From: Beta vulgaris subsp. vulgaris
Taxonomy: Eukaryota; Streptophyta; Magnoliopsida; Caryophyllales; Amaranthaceae
Length of the DNA: 64,000 nucleotides
Direction of reading: 5' to 3'
NCBI RefSeq assembly: GCF_026745355.1
Contig: NC_079202.1
Location: forward strand, 29,518,218-29,582,217
Each line of letters opens with the position of its first letter. The first letter of the stretch is position 1. Shown one piece after another: positions 44,333 to 54,800 of this stretch. Made by a program: the position numbers and the translations under genes. The notes beneath the pieces are model-generated. The model saw only the letters and a program-made list of their open reading frames with translations, made no database searches and was not told where the DNA came from.

Positions 44333-45545
44333 TAACTTGGTAGACCAATTTGAACTACCATGTTCCTTGACCGCAGGACCGTCTTGAAGATTTTGGGGCC
44401 CCGATTCTAACATGAAAATTGGGCCCTAATTTATAGAAAATAATGATGGAAAGTTAGAGTTCTAAAGATGGAAAGTTGAAAATCTAAAGATAAATCATTG
44501 ACAATTTATTAAGAGTGCGAAACAAGAGTGATTTTTCAAATATGAAGTAAAATTTTCAAAATAATATATATTGGGGCTTTTATAATTTTGGGGTCCCTAT
44601 GCTGTTGGGCTCTTTGCACACCCTCATTTACCCCTCTACTTGACCGCCCGACCCCCATGCATTCACTATATGCTTCCACCCTGAATTGCATTTCTCTTCC
44701 TCTTAAGAGTATGTTTTAGGTTTAATAACTTTAATTAAGTTGAGATGAGTTAAGTGTAGTTTATATTAGTTTTTGCAAAGTTTTAACACCTTATAAAAAA
44801 ACTTGAAGAAGTTCTAATATATAATTTCAGATAATTTTAGATAAGTTCATAAGAATTTAGTTAAAGTGAAAGTACCACCTTAAACCTATTTTTTCTTGAA
44901 AGATGGATACCGTATTACCATTTTTAATGTTGTTTGACATGCAAATTAAAATGATATAAAAATACAGTTTTGTTGCCTAGCTTGTCCGATACCCGTAGAG
45001 AGCATTAATAATGCCTCAATGATGATTGAATTAGACATATATTATGGCTCATTTCCATAAGGAAAAAAGAAATTAAAAACCTATCTGAATTGCAGGAATC
45101 GCACGTAAAGAAGAACAATACATATTAATTTTGTAAAACTGAGTACGGCAAGATTACTAGAGAAAAAGTATGGTACCCCATTAACAGTTGTCAAGCTACT
45201 CAGCTTTTTGTACAAATAATAAATCACACAAAAATGTAAAAGCTGAGGAAAGTGTACCTCCAGAAATTTACAAATATTTTGCAACTGGGAGTATATTCAC
45301 ACAATATTATAGTCTATACCCACTCCGTCCACTACAGCCTACTGCCCTACATGTGAAATTAGTTGTGGAGGAGAAAAATATATACACTCTGTAATTTTGA
45401 GCAAGAAGGCATACTCCTGTTACAGCCTCCTCTATCTTTCAGGAAACGTTCAATTAGGTAGTACTCTATCTTATACCACCTATGTCCCTTAATTCTTGCA
45501 AGATACTCCATGATATATATGATACTTCCAATATTTCTCCATTAG
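44333..45545. other. Spacer
   Basis: AT-rich. The phrases CCGTCTTGAAGATTTTGGGG and GGGGCCCC-like words near 44380-44600 suggest an old unclassified repeat. No gene seen. Confidence 0.5.
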
Positions 45546-45559
45546 ATAATTTGTTATTC
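45546..45559. repeat. LINE-A target-site duplication, left copy
   Basis: ATAATTTGTTATTC; identical copy at 52936-52949. Confidence 0.92.
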
Positions 45560-45578
45560 TTTTTTTTTTTTTTTTTTT
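45560..45578 (-). other. LINE-A poly-A tail
   Basis: Poly-T on the plus strand directly after the left target-site copy, marking the LINE 3' end. Confidence 0.9.
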
Positions 45579-45602
45579 GACAAAGGGTGAATCAAATAAA
45601 AC

Positions 45603-48600
45603 TCAAAACGGAGAGCAGTTAACTAATCCTTTTCTTGCCTTTGCGGCTAAGTCATGGGCTAGGTTAACTGCTTCTCGCCTAACTTTAATACAGGAAACAA
45701 AATGATAACTACTAGCTGCTCTCTTTATCTCTACTATTATTTGGGCGATATTCTTATTTGTTCTTCCTTGACTGATCAGGGCTTAGACCACTTCTATGTT
45801 GTCTGTGTGTATTGCTATGTCTGAGCACTTCCATTTCATGTCTTGTAGTGCCTTGAGAATGGCATAAGCCTCAGTTTGTACGGGTGAGTTCGCAAAAATT
45901 CTGGAAGCAGATTCTTCTCCTAGTAATCCGTTCTTGTTTTTCCAAGCTATAGCAGCTTGCCACTGATTTCCCTTCTTATTTGCCCATGCACCATCTACTA
46001 CTAGCGTTTGCATGACATTTCCCGTTTTCTTCCCTACTGTCCATACTATAGCTTGCCTTCCATCTGTGTTCAGACTACTGCTACTATCTTTTCCCTACTC
46101 TGTTTTCTTCTTATTGCTTTCCAAAAGCCTTCTATTGTGATCCTTGATTATCTCTAGTATTCTTGATGGGTTCATTCTTGTTTCGTGGAAGATTATTTCA
46201 TTTCTATGAACCCATATTCCCCAAAGTGTTGAGATGAACTGTGCTTCTGCATTTTGATCATCATCTTCATTTTTTTTCTTTTTCTGAGAAGATTGAGAAA
46301 ATTTCTAATCCAATCTTGTATTGAGGTTTGCGCACTTTGATCTGCTACTATTCCCATTGAAGCTCTCCAAATCCTTTTTGAGATTTCGCAGTCTCTAAAA
46401 AGATGTTGTGTGGTTTCTCTCTTTGTTTTGCAGAGTCTGCAATTTGGATCAACTTGAGTTATTGATCTCTTGCACAGGTTCTCTGCTGTTGGCACTGCAT
46501 TGTGCATGATTTTCCATATAAAGTGTTTCCACTTTGGGAAAATATTTGACTTCCAGAGATCTTTCCAGAAGTGTTCCTTTTTGTCTTGATTATTGGGATT
46601 GTTTTGCAGGAACCAATAACCTGACTTAACTGTGAATCTTCCTGACTTTGTGTGTGTCCATTCTCGCTCTTCCTCTTCTTCTCCTTGAGGAATGTGAGTA
46701 GCTAGAATATCTCTCGCTTCCTCCTTTGGGAAAATGTTCCATATCACTGACTGCTTCCATCTTCTATCCTGATCAATAATATCTGACACCATTTTGTAGT
46801 TCTCTCTGGACGGGTGGTCCTCTCTCATCTTTGGTTTTAGGCTTTTGCCTTGGTGATGCCAAGTATCTTTGTCCATTCTTATTGTTTTTCCGTTGCCTAA
46901 TCTCTTGTGCAGGCCCTCTTTAAAGCTTTGACATGCTTTAAAAAGACTTATGTAGGCGTAGGAGCAGCTTGGGGGAACTTCATCATCTATTGCCATTTGA
47001 AGTGGATCTTTTCTGTATTTTGCAGTGAAGACTTTATTAATGAGAGAACCCTTGTTTTGATGGATTCTCCAGGCTTAATTAAAAAGGAGAGCTTTATTCA
47101 CTTTCTCAATATTCCTGAAACCTAAACCTCCTTGCTGTTTGTGATTTTCTAGAACTTCTTTCTTCCTCCAGTAGATTGGTTTTTTCTCCATAGAGGAAGA
47201 CCACCAAAACTTCAGAAGGGTTGAAGAGAGTTTCTTAGTGATTTTCCTCGGGAGAAGATAAATTGAGACTATATGAGAGGCTAGGGAGGTCAGGATCGTG
47301 TTGATGAGGATAAGCTTAGCTGCTGGAGAGAGTCTGCTGAATTTCCATGAGAGAATCTTATTGACTGTTTTCGTTGTGATTTCGTTGAAGCTAGCTGAAG
47401 ATCTTCCATCTATCTCCATAGGGCAACCCAGGTAGTTGCCAATCTTTCCCTTAACTTGCACACCTAGAGGCTTCCTCATGATTTTTGTAAACTTAATAGG
47501 AGTATTTGGGCTGAAGATTACATGAGATTTATCGAAGTTTATCATCTCCCCTGACTTTTCACAAAACATTGAGAGAACATTCTTTATCGTCCAACAATTC
47601 TTTGGTTGCGCCTTGAAGAAGAAAAGTGCATCATCCGCAAAGAAGAGGTGGGAGATTTTTGGAGCTGTGCGAGCAATTTTGAGGCCTTCTAGTTCTTTCA
47701 TCTTTTGAAGGTGAGTTAGATTCCTAGAAAGCACCTCCATACATAGTATGAAGATGTATGATGATAGTGGATCCCCTTGTCTTAGACCAGCGGATGGGAA
47801 AAAAGTTTGGGAGGGCTCGCCATTAACAAGAACATCATATGAAACTGTTGTTATGCATTGCATTATCCATTGTACCCAGATTTCAGGGAAATTCATCTTT
47901 CTCAGCATGGCCTCAACAAAGTCCCACCTAATTCGATCATAAGCCTTACTCAGGTCCACCTTCAAAATACCTGCAAAGCTATTCCCATTCTTTCTTTTTT
48001 TGACCCAGTTAATTATTTCGTGTGAGATGAAACAATTATCCGACATTTGCCTCCCTGGGACAAAAGCATTCTGATATTTATCGACCAAATCTCCCATAAT
48101 TCCTTTTAGTCTGTTAACCAACGTCTTTGAGATGATTTTGTATGAAGAATTGCAAAGGCTTATGGGCCTAAAATCTTTGGTTTCCTGAGGTCTTTCAATT
48201 TTTGGGATGAGTGTAATAAAGGTTTTGTTTTGTTCTCGAAGTAGGTAGCCGGAGGAGAGAAAGGATTCTACCGACCTTATAACATCATCTCCCACTATGT
48301 GCCAGTTTTTTTGAAAGAAGACTGGAGGAGCCCCATCAGGCCCTGGGGACTTTAGGGGATTCGAATTGAAGCAAGCTTTCTTTATTTCCTCTCTTGAAAA
48401 CGGAAGGTTGAGTGTATCGATATGGTTTTGAGAGAGAGAGTAGCAATAGGATCGAGGAAGGGGTCATGTGAAGTGATTTTATCTTCCATACTATCATTTC
48501 TTTTATAAAGCTCCTGAAAATTTTCAAGGAATAGTTTTTGAATAGTAGGTTGATCTGTAGTCCAGTTTCCATTGGAGTCCTTAATTGCTTTAATACCATT

Positions 48601-49715
48601 CCTAGTTGACCTTCCTTTGACACTTTTGTAGAAGAATGCTGATGTCTTATCCCCAGCTTTATCCCACTTTGATTTTGCTCTTTGTTTCCAGTAGGCGGTT
48701 TAACTTCAATTTGTTCAACTATTTCGTCCCTTATTCTTCTCTCTTCATCCACCTGGGAAGTACTAGAAATATTCTTCTGGATATTGGTGAGTTTCTCATG
48801 AATGTCCTTCCAGTCTATTTTATTCTTCTTTTTAAAGTCCAAGCACCAACTTCGTATTCTTCTCAGACTATTTTGGAGCTTTCTTTGTAGGGAAAAGGAC
48901 GAAGATCCCTCCTGAGTTTCAGCCCACTCCTCCTTTATGATTGTCCTAATTTCCTCGAAGTTCAATCACCAAGCTTCTAGTTTGTATGGTCTCCTTTTCC
49001 TTTTTATTTGCGTTCCATTGAGATGTAAGATTATTGGACTGTGATCAGAAAGAAGAATAGGTAGATTCCAGATTTCTGCATCATTAAAACTATCTTTCCA
49101 GTTGCTATTACAGAAGGCTTTATCAATCCTTTCTAGTATAGCTTCTGTTCCTGATCTGTTGTTTGACCATGTAAAACTAACTCCTTGGTATGGGATGTCT
49201 ATGAGCTTATTGTGGAATTTCCAATCAATGAAGTTCTTTGCACCTTGTAGTGAGTGAGTTCCCCCTATTTTTTGGTGTTTGCTTTCAACCTGGTTAAAAT
49301 CTCCTATTAACAACCATTTCCCTTCATGAGTGTCCATGATTTGTGACAGTTTTGTCCAGATTTCAGAGCGATTAGCAAGGTAAGGCAATCCGTAAACAAA
49401 GGCAATATAGTACTCATTATCAGCTTCATCAGCTGTCTTACAACATACATAATTAGCGGAGGTTTCTACAATTTCAACTACAACTCTTCTAGACCAACAT
49501 AAGAAGAGACCTCCTTTACTACCATCAGAATTAAGGCCTGAGCACTCATGAAACCCTAGTCTAGAAAAACTTGACTCTAAAAAAGAGACATGACTTTTGG
49601 TTTCAGAGAGAAAGATAAAATCTAAGTTGTTAGAACTAGCAATACTCATAATAAACCCTAGATTTTGAGGACTAAGGTTTTTATGTCCTCTACAATTCCA
49701 ACTGAGTATACTCAT
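45603..49715 (-). pseudogene. LINE-A ORF2: endonuclease, RT, zf-RVT, RNase H
   Basis: APE endonuclease (49715-48966): ILSWNCRGHKN, FLSETKSHVS, LLIGDFNQVE, ERIDKAFCN, LLSDHSPIIL, all catalytic landmarks present. An in-frame TGA (48968-48966) then NFEEIRTIIKEEWAE; frameshifts at about 48700 and 48300. RT (48295-47075): TKDFRPISLCNSSYKIISKT, FAGILKVDLSKAYDRIRWDF, PSAGLRQGDPLSSYIFILCM, HLFFADDALFFF (intact FADD). A stop at 47075 precedes zf-RVT (46996-46193: FPKWKHFIWKIMHNAVPTAE, CRLCKTKRETTQHLF). RNase H (46013-45603): LVVDGAWANKKGNQW, QTEAYAILKALQDM, IAIHTDN, then TAA for Gln in VVQAL and a final stop at 45603. Confidence 0.92.
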
Positions 49716-52700
49716 TCTTCAACTAGAGGTTGTTGGTCAGCCGCACCTTCAGATTTCATCTTCTGCTGATTTGCTCCTGGAGACTTTCCCGCAAAAACCA
49801 CTCGCTTAGACTGTTCTCCTGGTGACTTTTCAGACCCTGACATATCTCCATCACTTAATCCAAACTTCAGGATTTTCTTACCCTTTGTATCCTTCTGATA
49901 CTTCAGTCGTTTCGCTTTGCTGGTTGATCCTTTGTTTTTGCCTTCCTTTGGTGGGAAATTGAGATCGAACAACTTCTTGTTAGTTGTTATTTTTGCTTCT
50001 TGCTCATAAGCTCTAAGGTGTTGTGCTAGTAAACCTGCTGGTTTCCAAGCTCTTTTCCTCCTTCTCTTTATGATCCTGAGAGGAGAGGTAGATCTTTGCT
50101 CGCTATCAGCTGAGGATAATGCTTTATCAGGTGAGATGTTAAGATCCATCGGTTCAATTTCAAAGTCCCACTCTTCCAGAGGAAAATCAGACTGAGCTGA
50201 GGTAAATGAGCAGTGAGAGTTTGGTGTGTTTGGGGGGGTTTGAGAGAGAGAGTGAGAGTCTGTGGAGGAGTTGGTTGAGACTGAGATTGTTTCAAGTGTT
50301 TTATAGTTGCTTGTGAGGGCTTTTTTTGACTGGTCTTTTTGGAATTTGAATTTTTGGTCAGATTGGTTTTTTGTATGATGTTTGACCTCTTCTCCTAACT
50401 CCTCCCAGCCCGAGAAAGAGAGGCTATTGGACCTCACTTTTCTCTTTTGGGCTAGAGGTGTTGCTGAAAGGCCCAATGAAAGCGGGCTAGAGGGAGTTGG
50501 GTCAGAGTGAAGTTGGAGAAGCGGGATTTTGTGGGCCACATTTTCAATGGGTTTATGTTTTTGAAAAGTGAAGCTATCTGATTCCTCCTGAATCTGTTGT
50601 AGGGGACCCACTGAGTTTGAGTTTTGAGGGTCATTTGTGTTGTTCTGGCTAAGAGTAGCGAAGGAGTTAGAGCAGATTAGATGAAACTCCTTTTCCGGTG
50701 AATTCAGGGGGATTTTTAAGAACAAGGATTCTTCGTACCTGTCGGAAGCATCATCATGCAGAGGGGTGTGGAATCTGTTATTCTCTTCCAGGTAGTTTAG
50801 TGAACCAAAAGGTATGAAGTAGTCTTTGTATGGGTCAGAGGGTATGTAAATTCTGTCATCATCTGTGAGTTGGACACTAGTGAAGAGGTTAGCTAGGTTG
50901 ATTTCCTCATGTGGAGGGACAAAGTTGAGGGGATGATCTGGTTGGTTTATTTCCGTGAGTGGAAGGGAGGGTGTAGGGTGAACTCTATTTTTGGAAGCCA
51001 TTCGTGTTTGTTTAGGTGGGTTTTTGGAAGAGAGAGAATGTGATACGTAATCCCTATCAGACAAGTAGTATAAATAGAGGAGGGACTTGAAGTGAAAGAG
51101 AACTGAAGTGAGTATGGAATTATCAGTAGGATTATCAATATGAGCTAGGTATGTCAGACAGTAAGCTTGCAATATCCTTTGAAAAACGTTTTGAGAACCA
51201 GTTTTTGAAAATTTACTATAGCTTTTTACGTTACTACCCTTAGCTTGTGAGATGGGGGTAGTTTCGTAAATCATGGTAAAAGCTAAACTTGCAGCTAATG
51301 CTATTAACTTACCTGCGCACGCTCGTCTCGAAGGAACTGCTGGGTGGTTGGGCCTTCTCCTTGTATTAACTTCTCTGCGCCTCCTCTTTTCTTCTCTTGG
51401 ACTTCTTGACTTGTTATTTATCACTCCTGCTGCTAAGAGTTGGGTTCTCATTGAATGCTTTCCCCTCCTTAGCGTTGAATGATGACTTTTAGTCACTTTC
51501 TTGGTCTTCTTTTCTACAGTGAAGCTTTCTGGATTTGGAAGATCTTTTTTCCTTCGTATTGTGTGTTTTCCAGCTGAGCTTTCTCCATTGTCAGGCATTT
51601 TTCTCTTTGATCTTTCCTGTTCGTGGGAATGATATTCCTCTACATTGACACCTTGCTTTGATTTTTTCCTTTGCTCGGAGTGATGCTGATCATTTTCCCT
51701 GACTCTTTTGGATGTAGATGCTTCGTTTGGGTTATATTGAGCTCTAGGGTTGCTTTCAGATTGAACCTAATCTTTCACACGCTTGTCTTAATTTGAAGAG
51801 TGATTATTTTGATTATGTGGACCTTCTGATCCTGACGAATCACTTGAGCTATCGTTATTATCATTATCATCATCTTCTTCTGGCAAAGTTTGTTCTGATA
51901 GGCTGTCTCCTTCATTGTCTCTTTCCCATATTCCTATCAGGTTTACGTGAGTAGTTCTATTCCTTTCAACCCTCTTGAGCCCTATGATTTTATTTGAGTA
52001 GAGAGGAATAACATTGCGCTCTATAATCGGGATGTCAACACCCTGTCCAATATCCTCCAGTACCATCTCGAAATGACGTTGAGCTATTGCTATAGGAAGC
52101 CTGCATTTTGCTCTTTTGTGTCCTATTCTTCCGCATTTGGTGCAGAAGGTGAACACTCCTTCATATCTGAAATCTACCCATTCTCGTGGGCCTTCCTGTC
52201 TGTTGAAAAAGAACCTAGGGACTAAGGGGTTGTTTATGGGGATGAGAACTTTAGCTCTAAGGTAGTCTTTGAAGCCTTCTTTTGTGGAGTCAGTGTCGAA
52301 ATATAAGATGTGCCCAATTCTATCTAGGGCTCTTCTTGCTGTGCTTAGTTTATTATATAAGAGAGGTAGTCCTTCGACCTTAACCCAGAGGGGAGTTCTT
52401 TGAAAGGTATGGGATCTAAAGGAATTTTGTGGGCTACATTTTGAGAATATGATTAGAGCTCCTTGATAATTGGCTGAACCTAGATCAAGAAGGCTTGCTC
52501 TATCTCTTGCATCAGAACAAAGGAAGAAGAAAGTTTTCCCTACCTTTTTTACGTGGATTTCATCATATGTTATCCAGTTTGTAGTTACCCAGTGAGCTAT
52601 CTGGGTTTCAGTAAAGTCTCTTAGATCTTTTGCTTTTCCTATGACCGTGTTGTAGAGGATATAATCCTCCTGTGTAGTATCCTGCTCTATTGATTCTATT

Positions 52701-52783
52701 TGGATGCCCATTCTTCTAATGCTTGCTGTTTCTTGATCATCTACATTGGTAGGGTTAAGTAGAATGGGGGGTGGTGGAAGCAT
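49712..52783 (-). pseudogene. LINE-A ORF1: DUF4283/CCHC protein, 1024 codons with two stops
   Basis: The RNA-binding protein of the LINE. 52783-51788 encodes 331 residues: a DUF4283-like domain (YNTVIGKAKDLRDFTETQIA, WVKVEGLPLLYNKL) and a CCHC knuckle CTKCGRIGHKRAKC (Cys214, Cys217, His222, Cys227). A TAA (51790-51788) and a TAG (51769-51767) follow, but the same frame continues open through 51598-49712 for 628 more codons. Residues about 95-199 of that part look like translated non-coding DNA (see 51001-51315). The rest is Ser/Pro/Asn-rich with a basic end. Its TGA overlaps the ORF2 ATG. Confidence 0.85.
51001..51315 (-). promoter_or_regulatory. Promoter-like and splice-donor-like segment inside LINE-A ORF1
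   Basis: Minus strand: a consensus donor CAG|GTAAGT (51315-51307), AT-rich sequence, a TATA-like CTATTTATAC near 51075, a CT-rich leader and an ATG in good plant context (AACACGAATGGCTTCC, ATG at 51001). All of it lies in the open ORF1 frame. It may be captured gene 5' sequence, a retained intron or a chance resemblance. Confidence 0.35.
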
Positions 52784-52935
52784 TTTGGATTTGTGAACTA
52801 GAGTTTCTATGAATTGGATGAGTATGGGGAATGATTTTTGTTAGGTTTAGAAGGAGGGTTTTTCACTCTCTTTTTTCTTAGAGAGAGATGGTCTCTATTT
52901 TTAGAGAGTAAAAAGTAGAACTGTTAATTTTTTTT
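52784..52935 (-). promoter_or_regulatory. LINE-A 5' UTR and presumed internal promoter
   Basis: Purine/CT-rich leader (CTCTCTAAGAAAAAAGAGAG forms a short inverted repeat) between the right target copy and the ORF1 ATG. L1-type LINEs use an internal pol II promoter in this position. Confidence 0.5.
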
Positions 52936-52949
52936 ATAATTTGTTATTC
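52936..52949. repeat. LINE-A target-site duplication, right copy
   Basis: ATAATTTGTTATTC; identical to 45546-45559. Confidence 0.92.
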
Positions 52950-53316
52950 AATGAGGGGTATTTGGCTTGGGATTTTTTAGGAAAGAATAAGAGAATTAAA
53001 TAGGTACATTCTCTTGTTATTTGTTAACATGTTTTAATGGTCTTTTTATCCTCCCCTTTCTCCCCAAATTCCATTACTTTCATTATCCAAACACATCTCC
53101 CTAAAGTTTCACTTGCCCCTTCCATCCTCTACTCCATGGTCACTTTGACCAATGATTTAACCACCACTAGAACCAACACTCCAATCACTATAACCACTAC
53201 CCCAGCCACCAAACCACAATACCAACCATTCATTGACTATCCCTCGCCACCTCTCTAGTACACCAGCTCTCTCGCACCCTAATCACCATGTGACCACCAC
53301 CTTATTTGTTGTATGC
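52950..53316. other. Spacer
   Basis: CT/CA-rich sequence with a low-complexity open frame (53037-53258, Thr/Pro-rich) that I do not consider a gene. Confidence 0.5.
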
Positions 53317-53321
53317 ACCAC

Positions 53322-54652
53322 TGTAACACCCCGTTAATTCTCTCTTTTATATAATACCATTTTACATAAAATTAAGAGAATTATCAAAGTATTATCAGTC
53401 GTGTGATAAGTATCGACTTATTCAGAATCTTACAGCGAATATTATAATTAACTTGAAAACATAAATAATTTAGTCAACCATAAAGTCAACTCCAAAACAA
53501 AACCAAAAGTCAAACCAACATAAAAGCCAACTCCAATAAATTAAACCAGAATTATTTAAAGTGTAAATAGTCTAAGCAGAAGCACTCCTCTGTTCTCAAA
53601 ACCCAACGCATCATCTTCAAACCTGAGTTGGTCGATGCTTTATTGATGCTATACGACTGCTCATCAAAAGGGTCTTTACAAGATCAATATGACACATCCA
53701 TGATCGACTCACAGAAAAGCATGTAATCAACAAACCTGAGTACTACATAATATATAAAACATAAAACCTAACATAATACTAATAAGCATTAAATTAGAGC
53801 TGAATAATAATACAACAAATAGCAGACTCATTATACTGAACTTGACTCTACAACCAATAGGTTAATTATAATTAAATTGAAATAGGCAGTGGATAGAGTT
53901 GTCCAAACCAAACCATATCTTCACTTTAAAAGACGAAGTAGGGCGCGACTTCGAACTCCCCGACCAGTGATATCGAGGTACTATCAATCAGGTCCCAAGA
54001 AAAGCCATTACCACCATGTACTCCAACTCATGTTAGTCCAACATTTCAGACGTGCACAAGTCTAAATCTTATTGTTATTCACTTTCGACTTTAAAATTAT
54101 TAATAAATTATTTACTTGTTGTGACTCACAAAGTAAGACAACCAACACAAATATCATGAATACACAAAATTCCCATTTTTATCTTAGGATTATATAAGGT
54201 AATCAACAACTCAAATATCCCGGTAATTAATTTAATATCCAACCAATATTTATTCGTCGAACAATCAACCAATCTTTCAATAGATGAATATCCAACTTTA
54301 CCAAACAAGGCTCACGGTCCTTATATAGTAAATATAATAATAATAATGCAAGGGAACAACATGATACAATTAATGATCCAATAACAATATAATTATTAAT
54401 CACTCATGTGAATTAATAAATTAAAAGTTCTCAATCACACATGCTTGCATCAATCATCCATACAAACATATAATATTCATCATAGGCAACATGCTTCACA
54501 CAACGCCATAAAACATATAAATTTACTTGATCATAAAGCCGCATATGGACTATAAAAGTTCTCTATGCATGATATTACATCAATCTTAATCTTAGGACAT
54601 GATACTAGTCTAATAACACATAGGTATGTACGTACCTTGTGTAGACAAAACA
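53322..54652 (-). repeat. Solo LTR, left segment
   Basis: AT-rich, with a GC-richer patch at 53930-54000 (GGGCGCGACTTCGAACTCCC). No gene. Ends at the LINE-B target duplication. Confidence 0.55.
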
Positions 54653-54661
54653 AGAGGTCAC
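54653..54661. repeat. LINE-B target-site duplication, left copy
   Basis: AGAGGTCAC (plus TTT shared with the T run); matches 59669-59677. Confidence 0.85.
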
Positions 54662-54671
54662 TTTTTTTTTG
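54662..54671 (-). other. LINE-B poly-A tail
   Basis: Short T run on the plus strand directly after the left target-site copy, marking the LINE-B 3' end. Confidence 0.8.
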
Positions 54672-54800
54672 GTAAAATGTAAATTATATTACCAAATGGC
54701 AAGAAACGCATCACCAAACAACCAACAGGCAACCTCCTACAACAAAAACATCAAAACCTACCAGCCAATCATCCCAGATTTCACCACTACATACTCTTAG

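Larger units (their letters stand above)
45560..52935 (-). mobile_element. Full-length L1-type LINE with RNase H (LINE-A)
   Basis: 7376 bp, minus strand, bounded by a perfect 14-bp target duplication. Order: 5' UTR (52935-52784), ORF1, ORF2 with endonuclease, RT, zf-RVT and a C-terminal RNase H, then a poly-A tail (T run at 45560-45578). It is 5'-complete, which is uncommon for LINE copies, but two ORF1 stops and several ORF2 lesions inactivate it. Confidence 0.93.
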
